DNA from: Fodinicola feengrottensis
GTDB taxonomy: Bacteria; Actinomycetota; Actinomycetes; Mycobacteriales; HKI-0501
Assembly (NCBI RefSeq): GCF_010993775.1
Contig: NZ_WOTO01000014.1
Span: 62,001-126,000 of the forward strand
Direction: 5' to 3'
DNA length: 64,000 nt
Under the pieces are notes generated by a model, which ran no database searches, was not told where the DNA came from, and saw only the letters and a program-made list of their open reading frames with translations. A program made the translations under genes and the position numbers. Below are positions 27,944 to 36,152 of this stretch, piece after piece; within the stretch, counting starts at the first letter, position 1; the number at the start of each line of letters is the position of its first letter.

Positions 27944-28516
27944 TCAGCACGCCGCCGGGCCGCTTATCGCCAGTACATGCAGAAGCGCGACCAGGGTGCC
28001 GGAATTTTTGATCTTGCCGTCCGCGATGAGCTGCGGAATCTCGGTAAGCGGCACCCACTCCAAGCGCTGCATCTCGGTGACCTCGGTCGGCTCCGCTACC
28101 TGCACGGCTCCAAGTCCGAGGTAGACGTGGTGAGGATTCTTGACCATGCCGATCATCGGCTCGAACGTGACGAGGTGACGCAGCTCCCGCGGCTTGTAGC
28201 CGGTCTCCTCCAGGATTTCCCGCTCTGCTGTTGTCGCCGGATCTTCGCCGTCGTCAATGAGACCGCCCGGCAGTTCCCAGTTCCAAACGTTGGACACGAA
28301 GCGGTGCCGCCACATCAGGAGGACGTGCGTGCCTGCGTCGTTGAGCAGCGCGATCATGGCGGCGGGCGGCAACCAGAGGGCGTGATGCTCGAACCGATCG
28401 CCGTCCGGCAGCTCCACATCGGTCAGGTTGACCCGTACCCACTCGCTCTCGTATACCGGCCGCTCGCCGTGCACGATCCACTGACTGCCGTCCGTCGTCT
28501 GCTCATCAGTCGCCAC
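27944..28516 (-). CDS. NUDIX hydrolase
   Basis: A 190-residue Nudix protein. The Nudix box reads GLIDDGEDPATTAEREILEE followed by TGY, with all catalytic Glu residues present. Upstream LLMWRHRFVSNVWNWELPGG resembles ADP-sugar or nucleoside-diphosphate-linked hydrolases. Start MATDEQTTDG. It is the first gene beyond the tRNA-Ser, opposite in direction. Nudix genes occur in pSAM2-type integrative elements at tRNA genes, but no integrase is seen here. Confidence 0.88.
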   Translation of the reverse strand: MATDEQTTDGSQWIVHGERPVYESEWVRVNLTDVELPDGDRFEHHALWLPPAAMIALLNDAGTHVLLMWRHRFVSNVWNWELPGGLIDDGEDPATTAEREILEETGYKPRELRHLVTFEPMIGMVKNPHHVYLGLGAVQVAEPTEVTEMQRLEWVPLTEIPQLIADGKIKNSGTLVALLHVLAISGPAAC

Positions 28517-28573
28517 GTTCGGACCTTACCTGGATGTTGGCCAGGAGGAGGGATGTGTTCAGCCGAACACCCG

Positions 28574-29678
28574 CTATTGCGTCGACATGCCATTCGTGAT
28601 CACACGTGGCTTCCGCGTTGCGAACAAGCCTTTCACCGCAGTGGAATGCGTCAATGCAGCCGCGTTTGCTTCGAAGAAGTCAGCAAACTGCCGAACGGTT
28701 GGTGCTTCCTTTGCGTGAAGCCAAGCGTTCATCGCATCTTCGAATTGTTCCTGGATGACAGGCGAAATGTTGACAAGATGATGCTGTATCAGCGCTGTCA
28801 TGATTCCGGACCACAGTCCGTCATGTTCGTCGCCTGTGAGCTGCATCATTCCGAGTTGATTTGACGAGAATGGTGAGGTGTCAGGTGCAGCTGCGGCAAG
28901 GTCATCTAGCTGGCCTTGGGTTTGTTTCAAGAGAGCGAGAAGTGGGTCTTTGAGTGTAACTGCAGCAGCAGCTGCTGGAAGAGGAATCGTCTGTACGCAG
29001 CTGATCGCTTCGGGAAGGAGAGCGAGCGAGAGCGAGCCAGCGACTCACGAACATTGATGTATCGGATGGCGACAAAGCCGGCATCGTGAAGGTCCGCGGC
29101 CGTAAGTTGTGCGGCTGCCTCGTGGTTCTCGTCGCGATATCGGGCATTAACTCGGTCTGGATCAATGCTAAGTGCGACTCTGTGTAAGTAGAACTGCGCT
29201 GCCCCATCGTCCTGGTCGGACATCCGTCGCAGCATGTTCTCGATCGCGGCCTCGTACGTGCCGACGTGTAGTGCTTTATCAGGCAAGCGCTTGATATCGA
29301 CGTTAGTGTTATCCGCTTGAGAGGACCAGATCGGGTCCGCGAGTAGCTTGGCCATACGATTATCTGCATAGGTCGTCGACGGCCAGTTGGAATCTGTGCA
29401 TGTGTGATACCAGGCCAGCTGACTAATCTGGGCGCTGTCGAGCGCGCGATCATTCTGGTCTCGTAATGTTGTAGCTCCGGGACCGAAATGGATAGATTTA
29501 TCGCAGTGGTTGCACGGCATATGGGCGTCAACGGACGACATCGAGCGCGAGAGCCTGCCGGAGACCAGCACGAGTTAGCCTGATAGTCGTCCGCCGAGAT
29601 ATACGAGTTTCGGCCGCATTCGCAGCGCATGTAGTAGCCGTAGTTAAAGCAAGCCTCTCGCTCGTCGAGGGCAGGCAT
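28574..29678 (-). CDS. Hypothetical protein with N-terminal Cys-rich zinc-ribbon-like part (two frameshifts)
   Basis: Not recognised. Joining three frames gives about 365 residues. It starts MPALDEREACFNYGYYMRCE with CxCG, continues after a jump near 29575 to MPCNHCDKSIHFGPGATTLR, and so pairs a CxC with a CxxC, as in a zinc ribbon. The middle part (LADPIWSSQADNTNVDIKRL) and a helical region (EAAIENMLRRMSDQDDGAAQ) follow; a second jump near 29020 leads through PEAISCVQTIPLPAAAAAV to the C terminus, ending NGMSTQ. Base composition is visibly lower in GC than flanking genes, suggesting transfer. The start could lie up to about 20 codons upstream. Confidence 0.55.
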
Positions 29679-29818
29679 TTCGGACCCGTCGGTGTCCACA
29701 TCACTGAGGTTACCCGGGCCAGCGGGCAGGTATGTGGCATCGCAGCCTGTCGTCGAGACTAAGTTGCTCGATCGTGGGGCGGATGTCCAGACTGGTTTGC
29801 TGAGCTGTTGACGAGAAG

Positions 29819-30040
29819 TCAGCTGGTCACGGCGAAGGTTGTGACGAGTCGGCGGTCGTTCGCATACCGTACGTCCATCTCGAACTCGTCGATCCGGCGC
29901 TCGTCCCAACCGTCCCGCTTGATTGCGTCCAGCAGTACTTGCCGCAAGTCGTCAGAATCGTTCGGATCAGCCGAGACAGTGCGCTCCTGAAACTTCCAGC
30001 CGTTGTGCCGGATCACAAGGTCCAGTGCCTCGCGGCTCAT
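29819..30040 (-). CDS. Small hypothetical protein, 73 residues
   Basis: MSREALDLVIRHNGWKFQER begins after GGTGGAG with good spacing; the rest is acidic with alternating charges (DDLRQVLLDAIKRDGWDERR) and ends LVTTFAVTS. No recognised family. It lies between the unknown zinc-ribbon-like gene and a divergent pair of small genes, all in the lower-GC stretch next to tRNA-Ser. Confidence 0.55.
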   Translation of the reverse strand: MSREALDLVIRHNGWKFQERTVSADPNDSDDLRQVLLDAIKRDGWDERRIDEFEMDVRYANDRRLVTTFAVTS

Positions 30041-30067
30041 TGCTCCACCCTCGTTGCGATCAACATC

Positions 30068-30448
30068 ATGGATCGTACCGAGTCGGAGGTCGGACCCGTT
30101 TGGCCGTTCAATGGACTCCAGCTCGGCATCCGTGGGATCTGCGACCCCATCGCCCTCACGGCCGCCGAGCTGGAGCCCTTCCTTCGCTCCAGGAGGCATC
30201 GAGGCATCGTGGTTCTGGTACGCGCTGATTCGATACTGGCACTGACGGCGCGAGACCTGTCGAGTGCACATCAGCCGCGAGTACGACGCGATCGTGTGTC
30301 GTGTCGGGCGTGTGACGACCTGTGGCCGTGTGACGTGCGAGCGGTCGCGGAATCAGTGCTGGTAGCAGCCGGGATGAATCCGCGGGCGTACGACGATTCC
30401 CCGCCGATGCCTCGCAGGCGTCCTGCTCCGCATCGGGCCACACGGTGA
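30068..30448 (+). CDS. Hypothetical protein with CxxC-WPC motif
   Basis: 126 residues from MDRTESEVGPVWPFNGLQLG. The run SCRACDDLWPCDVRAVAESV matches a CxxCxxxWPC pattern common in small actinomycete proteins of unknown role, often from mobile elements. The stop TGA overlaps the GTG of the next ORF (GTGA at 30445-30448), which supports both being real. Start choice is uncertain, and the divergent gene at 30040 leaves only 27 bases. Confidence 0.5.
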   Translation: MDRTESEVGPVWPFNGLQLGIRGICDPIALTAAELEPFLRSRRHRGIVVLVRADSILALTARDLSSAHQPRVRRDRVSCRACDDLWPCDVRAVAESVLVAAGMNPRAYDDSPPMPRRRPAPHRATR

Positions 30449-30672
30449 GCAGGCTCCAGCAGGTCTTGTCACTGCGGCGGCAGGTCGCGCAAGCCACGGT
30501 AGATGCCGCCCAGATGCTGCAATCCGCTCGTACGTACGGAGACAAGCGACGACGAATCGACCACTACTCGGGCATGACGTTGGCGTTCCAATCGATCATC
30601 GACATGATCGATATCGAATTTGAGCTGGACAAAAGACGACTCCGGCTAGCCGGGCCTGATGTGGTCCAGTGA
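30445..30672 (+). CDS. Small hypothetical protein, 75 residues
   Basis: GTG start coupled to the preceding stop. The sequence is amphipathic and helical: VLSLRRQVAQATVDAAQMLQ and SIIDMIDIEFELDKRRLRLA. No recognised family. Likely cotranscribed with the WPC-motif protein. Confidence 0.5.
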   Translation: MSRLQQVLSLRRQVAQATVDAAQMLQSARTYGDKRRRIDHYSGMTLAFQSIIDMIDIEFELDKRRLRLAGPDVVQ

Positions 30673-30827
30673 GGTGGCCGAGTTTGCAATCGGTTCCCGG
30701 ACCGAGTCAGAGCTGTCGCCTATCGCCCGGATTCCGGCAGTCGAATAGCTGCCTCTCTGGGCCGGGTCGCCGGGTGGCGAGGGCAGATTCGCCGCTTTCC
30801 TGGCGAGGTCGCCATATCGTCGTTGGC

Positions 30828-31019
30828 ATGACATCGTTGGGAAAGCGCCAAATAATTGGTTCTGTCTGTGGTCTGCTGTCAGGCATTTGCATCATGTTCG
30901 CGAACCTCGACCTGGGCACTTGGAGTCAACACCATGTTGTGCTGTTCGGCGTCGGAGCTGCGATGTCCGTAGTGTCGCTGGTGATGCTGGTCTTCTACCT
31001 CGGGAAGGCTCGCCGTTGA
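30828..31019 (+). CDS. Small membrane protein, 63 residues
   Basis: Two predicted membrane helices: IIGSVCGLLSGICIMFANL and VVLFGVGAAMSVVSLVMLVF, with a positively charged C terminus GKARR. Start at ATG 30828 (MTSLGKRQ). Not recognised; a short integral membrane protein is all that can be said. Confidence 0.6.
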   Translation: MTSLGKRQIIGSVCGLLSGICIMFANLDLGTWSQHHVVLFGVGAAMSVVSLVMLVFYLGKARR

Positions 31020-31034
31020 CGGGCAAGGAGTGGC

Positions 31035-31890
31035 GTGAGGGTCCCTGGTCACCGGTGGGTGTGGCTTTTTGGGCAGGGTGGTGACTCGGGAGCTGCTGGC
31101 GCGTGGGTACGACGTTGACGTTCTGACTCGGGGAAGTGACGGGGGGGTCGAGGGCGCCGGGACGGTACGGGCGGACCTGCGTGAGGCGATGGGACCGATA
31201 GCGGGAAAGTACGACGCGATCGCGCATTTGGCGGCGCCGCCGAGTGCGCGGGAGTCGTTCGTGGATCCCCTCACGTTCTTCGACGTTATCGTTGGTGGCA
31301 CTCGAAATCTGCTGGCAGCGGCGGGCGGCCAGCCGAGAATCGTCTTTGCCTCGACGAACGCGGTGTACGGTTCGGCCCACGACGGACGGCTTAGTGAGGA
31401 TCGGTCCACGCACCCGGAAAGTCCTTACGCAGCGGCAAAGTTGGCTGCTGAGCAGATCGTGGACGGCTATGACGCGGTCACACTCAGAATATTCAACATC
31501 GCCGGCCCGTACGACACAGATCCGACCCGGATCCTGCCGCGCATTCTGACGGCGGCGGCCGATGGACAGCCGATCGCGGTCAACGGTGACGGCATCGCGG
31601 TACGGGACTTTGTGCACGTACGAGACGTGGCCGTGGCGGTGGTGAGGTCCTTGGAAGGCCCGAAAGGCATCTACAACATCGGTACGGGCGAGGGTGTCAG
31701 CGTTATAGACCTCATTCAAGCGGTCGAAAGGATCACTGGGCGTACGGTCGAGGTGCAACACAATCCGCCTAAGCCCGAGCCGCACAGTCTGATCGCGGAC
31801 ATCACCAAAGCCCGTTCGGCGCTCGGGTGGCGGCCGGAATTCTCGGCGCTGGAACGCATAGTCAGCGACGCCTGGAAAGCTCGCGGATAA
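31035..31890 (+). CDS. NAD-dependent epimerase/dehydratase (frameshift at start)
   Basis: An extended short-chain dehydrogenase, sugar-nucleotide epimerase type, about 285 residues. The Rossmann motif VTGGCGFLGRVV appears once a single extra C at 31044 is removed, so the GTG at 31035 with AAGGAG upstream is the true start. Further features: FASTNAVYGSA, the catalytic YxxxK in SPYAAAKLAAEQ, RIFNIAGPYDTDP, and the C-terminal VRDFVHVRDVAVAVVRSLEG and SALGWRPEFS. Substrate is probably a UDP- or dTDP-sugar; no partner glycosyl genes are nearby. Confidence 0.9.
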
Positions 31891-32012
31891 GTTCCGGTAC
31901 GGCCAAGGACTTTCGTCGAGGCATTTCTGGGCAGGTTGCGTGGGGACAACGTCGGAAAAATGCTGGTACGTGCCCTCTGAAACTGTCGGTGGTGGGTGGC
32001 ATGCTCCGGCCC

Positions 32013-32552
32013 ATGACGAAGATCCCGGAAGAGAACTACTCCGCTGTGTTCGCCGGCGACCGGCCGGAGCTGCCCAAGGTCGGTGACGAGCGTGAAGTCC
32101 TGACATCTTTCCTGGACTGGCAGCGGAAAACGCTTGAAATGAAGTGCTCCGGCATCGCGCCGGAGCGGCTCTCGGACCTCGGCGTCCCGCCTTCGACGAT
32201 GAGTCTGCACGGCTTGATCCGGCACCTCACCGGCGCCGAGCGGTGGTGGTTCCGGCTGCAGTTCGCCGGGCAGGACGTGCCGATGATCTACTACTCCGAC
32301 GAGGATCCCGAGCAGGATTTCGATGACCTGGCCGGCGATGTCGAGGAGGCATTGGCTCGGTGGAAACAGGAATGTCAGCTGTCCCGGGACATTGTCGCCG
32401 AGGCCGACCTCGACCAGACCGGCACCGAGATTCGGACGGGCAAGCCGGTGTCGCTAAGGGTGATTCTGGTGAAGATGATCGCGGAATACGCCCGGCATAA
32501 CGGCCACGCCGACCTGCTGCGGGAGCGCATCGACGGAGCGGTCGGCCACTAA
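32013..32552 (+). CDS. DinB/DUF664 family protein
   Basis: A 179-residue four-helix-bundle protein of the DinB/DUF664 type, often mycothiol-linked in actinobacteria. The His triad positions are seen in STMSLHGLIRHLTGAERWWF and in the C-terminal MIAEYARHNGHADLLRERID. ATG 32013 is chosen; another ATG four codons earlier is possible. Enzymatic role unknown. Confidence 0.85.
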   Translation: MTKIPEENYSAVFAGDRPELPKVGDEREVLTSFLDWQRKTLEMKCSGIAPERLSDLGVPPSTMSLHGLIRHLTGAERWWFRLQFAGQDVPMIYYSDEDPEQDFDDLAGDVEEALARWKQECQLSRDIVAEADLDQTGTEIRTGKPVSLRVILVKMIAEYARHNGHADLLRERIDGAVGH

Positions 32553-32581
32553 TAGTTCCCATGCCATCGCCATGGTCACGG

Positions 32582-33193
32582 TCACCGCGCTTCCGGCGTC
32601 TCGACGCAAAGCAGTTGTTTCAACAGAGCCGCCGACAGCTCAGCCGCGGCCGCTGGACTCAGCGGCGAATGTCCGATGAGCAGCCGATACCAGAGCACGC
32701 CGTAAACCTGGTCCGTGACCAAATCCAGGTCGACGGGCGCCAGCAGCTCACCGCGATCCTGTGCGCGGATGAGGATTTGTCGTAGTTCCTGGCGCCGCCG
32801 GTCGGCGAAAATGCGCATCAACTCGCCAGCGTGTGGGTCGCGTTGCGCCTCGGCCATCACCGTCCGCAGCCGGGACGCGGCCGGCTCGCTGCCCGCCGCG
32901 TGGAACGTTGACGCGAGGAATGTGTGCAGGTCAGAGGCCAGTGCGCCGGTGTCCGGGGTGGGCGCGCTGGTACGCGCGAGGTCGGTCATCGCCTCCAACA
33001 GGACGGCCCCCTTGGACGGCCACCAGCGATAGATCGTCTGCTTCCCGACCCCGGCCGCCGCGGCGATCATGTCGATCGTCAGCGCCGCCCCATTCGGTTG
33101 GCCGAGCAGCTCGGACGTGGCGTCCAGGATCGCCTGCCGGGCGGCTTCGTTGCGGCGACGGCCGGTGTGCGGCCGGCGAGGGTCTGGGGCCAT
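32582..33193 (-). CDS. TetR family transcriptional regulator
   Basis: 203 residues. HTH: AILDATSELLG, then LTIDMIAAAAGVGKQTIYRW with the TetR signature ending WWPSKGAVLLEAM, and a TetR_C-like C terminus (VDLDLVTDQVYGVLWYRLLI). It is divergent from the Ddn-like gene, and the shared spacer carries two copies of a CGAGAC-GTCTCG palindrome, so it very likely represses that gene and itself. Confidence 0.93.
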   Translation of the reverse strand: MAPDPRRPHTGRRRNEAARQAILDATSELLGQPNGAALTIDMIAAAAGVGKQTIYRWWPSKGAVLLEAMTDLARTSAPTPDTGALASDLHTFLASTFHAAGSEPAASRLRTVMAEAQRDPHAGELMRIFADRRRQELRQILIRAQDRGELLAPVDLDLVTDQVYGVLWYRLLIGHSPLSPAAAAELSAALLKQLLCVETPEAR

Positions 33194-33211
33194 GCCCACC
33201 AGCGTACTTGA

Positions 33212-33256
33212 CGAAACTATGAGTCTCGGCAAGTCTTGACGAGACGCTTAGTCTCG
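33212..33256. promoter_or_regulatory. Two-site TetR operator
   Basis: CGAAACTATGAGTCTCG (33212-33228, one mismatch) and CGAGACGCTTAGTCTCG (33240-33256, perfect 6-bp arms) are 17-bp palindromes, 28 bases centre to centre. They occupy the 76-base gap between the divergent TetR and Ddn-like genes. Confidence 0.75.
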
Positions 33257-33269
33257 GCAAGGAGCGAAC

Positions 33270-33671
33270 ATGGCAGATGAAGCAAAACGACGCCGGGTGA
33301 CCTGGTTTCACCGGCACCTCGCGAACCCGATGTCGCGCGCAATGGCCGGTTGGATGCCGGGCCAGGCGGTGGTGGAGACCGTTGGCAGGGTCAGTGGCCA
33401 GCCCCGCCGCCGCACCCCGGTCGGCGGGCGGCTGGCGGACGGCAGCTTTTGGCTGGTCAGCAACCATGGCGAGCATTCTCAGTACGTCCGCAATATCGTC
33501 GCCAATCCGCGCGTACGCGTGCAGATCCGCGGCCGCTGGCGGGCTGGTACGGCACATTTGCTGCCCCACGACGACCCGAAGCGGCGGCTGCGCAAACTGC
33601 CGGCGTACAACAGCGCCATGGTCCGGATGCTGGGCACGGACTTGTTGACTGTACGGGTGGATCTCGACTGA
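33270..33671 (+). CDS. Deazaflavin (F420)-dependent nitroreductase-like protein (Ddn/DUF385)
   Basis: 133 residues of the Ddn-like split-barrel family, thought to use F420H2. VVETVGRVSGQPRRRTPVGG, DGSFWLVSNHGEHSQYVRNI and VANPRVRVQIRGRWRAGTAH are the family motifs. ATG 33270 follows AAGGAG by 7 bases. Divergent TetR control suggests a detoxification role. Confidence 0.92.
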   Translation: MADEAKRRRVTWFHRHLANPMSRAMAGWMPGQAVVETVGRVSGQPRRRTPVGGRLADGSFWLVSNHGEHSQYVRNIVANPRVRVQIRGRWRAGTAHLLPHDDPKRRLRKLPAYNSAMVRMLGTDLLTVRVDLD

Positions 33672-33761
33672 ACGATCGGCGTTCGGATTTGCCGAGCGGG
33701 GTGATCCAGGGCACGCTTCCCCCGTACAGAGCCTTACCACTTTTCTGTAGGGGGTCAACAA

Positions 33762-33977
33762 ATGGGCATGAACCTCAACAAACTGCTCGACAAGGAGTTC
33801 GAGACCAAGAGCCTCGCCGAGATCCTGGACGCCCCGCCGTCCGCGCTGGAAGGCCTCACCCCGAAGCACGACGAGATCCTCGCCGGCTTCAAGATCAAGA
33901 CCATCCGCGACCTGGGCAACTGGAAGTACGCCAAGAGCGCCGCCGCCCTGGTCGCCCTCGCGGACGCCGAAGAGTAG
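33762..33977 (+). CDS. Conserved small protein, 71 residues
   Basis: MGMNLNKLLDKEFETKSLAE then LEGLTPKHDEILAGFKIKTI and LGNWKYAKSAAALVALADAE. The second half looks like a compact helix-hairpin-helix-type domain. It has AGGGGGTC about 7 bases upstream. Small and acidic with a Lys-rich middle; I do not recognise a named function. Confidence 0.75.
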   Translation: MGMNLNKLLDKEFETKSLAEILDAPPSALEGLTPKHDEILAGFKIKTIRDLGNWKYAKSAAALVALADAEE

Positions 33978-34015
33978 TCACCTGCTTGGGGGCGGGCGCC
34001 GACTCGGCGTCCGCC

Positions 34016-34516
34016 TCAGGTTCGGTCGTTTTGCTCGGCGACCAGCATCATCTTCCGAAGCAGATCCGCCAACTGGTCCTGTTCGGTCAGCGTCAACGCC
34101 CCGACCAGTCGGCGCTCCACCAGGCCCTGATCGTCCACGGTCCGCGCCCACGTACGCATGCCGGCAACGGTCAGCCGCACGGTCACCTTGCGGCGGTCCT
34201 GGGTGTCGTGTTCGCGTACCACATAACCGGACCTCTCCAGCGCGTCCAGCCGCTTGGTCATCGCCGCCGGCGACATGCCCAGTGCGGTGGCGAGCTCACC
34301 CGGGGTCGCCTCGTACGGCTGCCCGCGCCGACGCAGGTTCTTGAGCGTCTGGAATTCCCACAGCTGGACTCCGTGCTCGGCCAGTGAGTCCTTCTTCGGC
34401 TTCTCCATATGTCGGGCCAGCAGTTGGATCCGGCCGGCGATCGCCTCCGCGAGTGCGTCGTAGCCGGCCAGCTCGTGCCGCCAGTACTCGATATGCCGAT
34501 CGACGCTGTCTTTCAC
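34016..34516 (-). CDS. MarR family transcriptional regulator
   Basis: 166 residues with LWEFQTLKNLRRRGQPYEAT, HTH ELATALGMSPAAMTKRLDAL and wing YVVREHDTQDRRKVTVRLTV. Divergent from the TPR-like gene across a 67-base spacer carrying palindromes, so probable local autoregulation. Confidence 0.92.
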   Translation of the reverse strand: MKDSVDRHIEYWRHELAGYDALAEAIAGRIQLLARHMEKPKKDSLAEHGVQLWEFQTLKNLRRRGQPYEATPGELATALGMSPAAMTKRLDALERSGYVVREHDTQDRRKVTVRLTVAGMRTWARTVDDQGLVERRLVGALTLTEQDQLADLLRKMMLVAEQNDRT

Positions 34517-34537
34517 CTAGCGAAGGATACTGTAGTA

Positions 34538-34568
34538 GATATTTCGCTGGTGAAATATTCTCCAGTGA
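34538..34568. promoter_or_regulatory. MarR operator candidates
   Basis: ATATTTC-GCTGGT-GAAATAT (34538-34557) is a perfect 7-bp-arm palindrome, and TTCTCCAGTGAA (34557-34568) repeats its TTC-TGAA core. The pair covers the promoter gap between the MarR and TPR-like genes. Confidence 0.6.
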
Positions 34569-34583
34569 AGTACGGTGGCCGGC

Positions 34584-35248
34584 ATGACGAACGTGATCGG
34601 GAAAAACACGGACCGGTTGAGCTGGGCCCAGGAGCTGTACGAACGGGCCATTTTCAACAATGACACCGAAGCGCTGGCGATCTCGGACATCGAGCTCGAC
34701 CGGGTGGAAGCCGATCTCGCGTTGGCTCGTGGCCGGGTGATCCACGTACGCTTCCTGGCGGATCGCACCAACGAGGATCCGCGCGAGCTGGAGCTGTTCG
34801 AGCGGGCCGCGGATCTCTATCACCAGCTGGGCGATGGGCGAGCCGAAGGCGAGGCGCTGTTCTGGGTCGGCATCGTCCATCAGGTCGTACGCGCGACAAC
34901 CTGGCCTCGATGCCGTTCTACGAGCGCGCGCATGGGTTGGCCATCGAGGCTGGCGATCGGTTGACGCAGTCGTACGTGGTCCGGCATTTCGGTTTCGCCG
35001 AAATGGCCGCCGGCCAGCTGGATGACGCTCGTCAGCATTTCGAGGAGTCCGTACGACTGCGCCGCGAGATCGGCCTACGGCCTGGAGTCGCGGCCGGTTT
35101 GTTGGCGCTCGCGGACTGCGCTTTCCAGGCCGCCGAGCGACCCGAGGAAGCCAGGAAATACATCGAAGAAGCACGTTCGGTCGCCGAGGAATGCGGCGCT
35201 CATGGGATCCTTCGATGGATTCTGGAATCCGAGCAGGAAATGGCCTAA
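34584..35248 (+). CDS. Tetratricopeptide-like protein (frameshift)
   Basis: About 220 residues of TPR-like helices: LERAADLYHQLGDGRAEGEA-type repeat text (ELFERAADLYHQLGDGRAEG), then YERAHGLAIEAGDRLTQSYV, GQLDDARQHFEESVRLRREI and PEEARKYIEEARSVAEECGA. The frame shifts at 34890-34895, where CGCGCG replaces CGCG (HQVVRDNLASMPFYERA when two bases are removed). Start ATG 34584. Likely a scaffold or ligand-binding protein controlled by the divergent MarR. Confidence 0.8.
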
Positions 35249-36118
35249 GGAGTGAAAACCTGGGCTGCGGCTGGGTGCAGGGTGATCGTCAAGGGGAGTG
35301 CGTTGAGCGGTTCACCGTCGGCGTAGGCGACGATGTCGGTGGTGGAGCTGATCCGGATCGTCTGGCCGCGCAGCGTGCGGACCGCCGGATGATGGACATG
35401 GGTTCCCTTGTAGACAGCCGAAAACATCCGCAGCATCTCCAGCCGGGGGACGGCCGAGACCAGCGTCAGGTCGAGGTGGCCGTCGTCTGGGACCGCGTCC
35501 GGGCAGATCCGCATTCCGCCGCCGTAGCTGGCGGTGTTGCCGACGGCGACGAACATTCCGGTCAGGTCGTGCGAAACGCCGTCGACCTCGACGACGAAAT
35601 CCAACGGGCGGAAACCGGCCAGTTCGGCGAAGGTCGCGAGGGTGTAGCGGGAGCGTCCGCGCGGCCACCGCATGCGGTTCGTACGGGCGTTGACTCGCGA
35701 GTCGAAGCCGCAGGCCAGCACCGATCCGAACCAGGTCTGGCCGACCCGGGCGAGGTCCAGCGGCCGGGCCGTGCCGGTCCGGATCAGCCGGCTGGCGGCG
35801 GCCGGGTCATGCAGCGGAATTCCCAGTGAGCGGGCGAAATCGTTGCCGGTGCCGGCTGGTACGACACCCAGCGGCACCGATTTTTCGGCGACTACCTGCA
35901 GAGCCGCGTGCACCATCCCATCGCCGCCGCAGACGACGAGCACGTCCGGCTGGTCGGCGATGGCGGCGGCCAGTACGGCAGTCACGTCCGGCCCGTCGGT
36001 CTGCCGGACGGTGACTTTCCCGCCACCGGACCGAAGTCGGCGATCGCCGCGTCGGCGGCGCGGCGGCGCCGGTGCCGGCGGCCGCGGCCGGATTCACCAC
36101 CACACTGACGAAGGTCAT
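35245..36118 (-). CDS. Diacylglycerol kinase family lipid kinase (two frameshifts)
   Basis: A DagK/YegS-type kinase of about 290 residues that phosphorylates a lipid such as diacylglycerol. MTFVSVVVNPAAAAGTGAAA starts the protein; the catalytic loop VVCGGDGMVHAALQ and PLGVVPAGTGNDFARSLGIP are diagnostic, followed by GFDSRVNARTNRMRW and LRGQTIRISSTTDIVAYADG. Frame jumps lie near 36052 and 36017 in the N-terminal 35 residues. It is downstream of the AGPS-like oxidase on the same strand, 34 bases apart, and its end overlaps the convergent TPR-like gene by 4 bases. Confidence 0.9.
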
Positions 36119-36152
36119 GAGGTCAGCCTGCCAGGGACCAAGCCGGTGAAGG

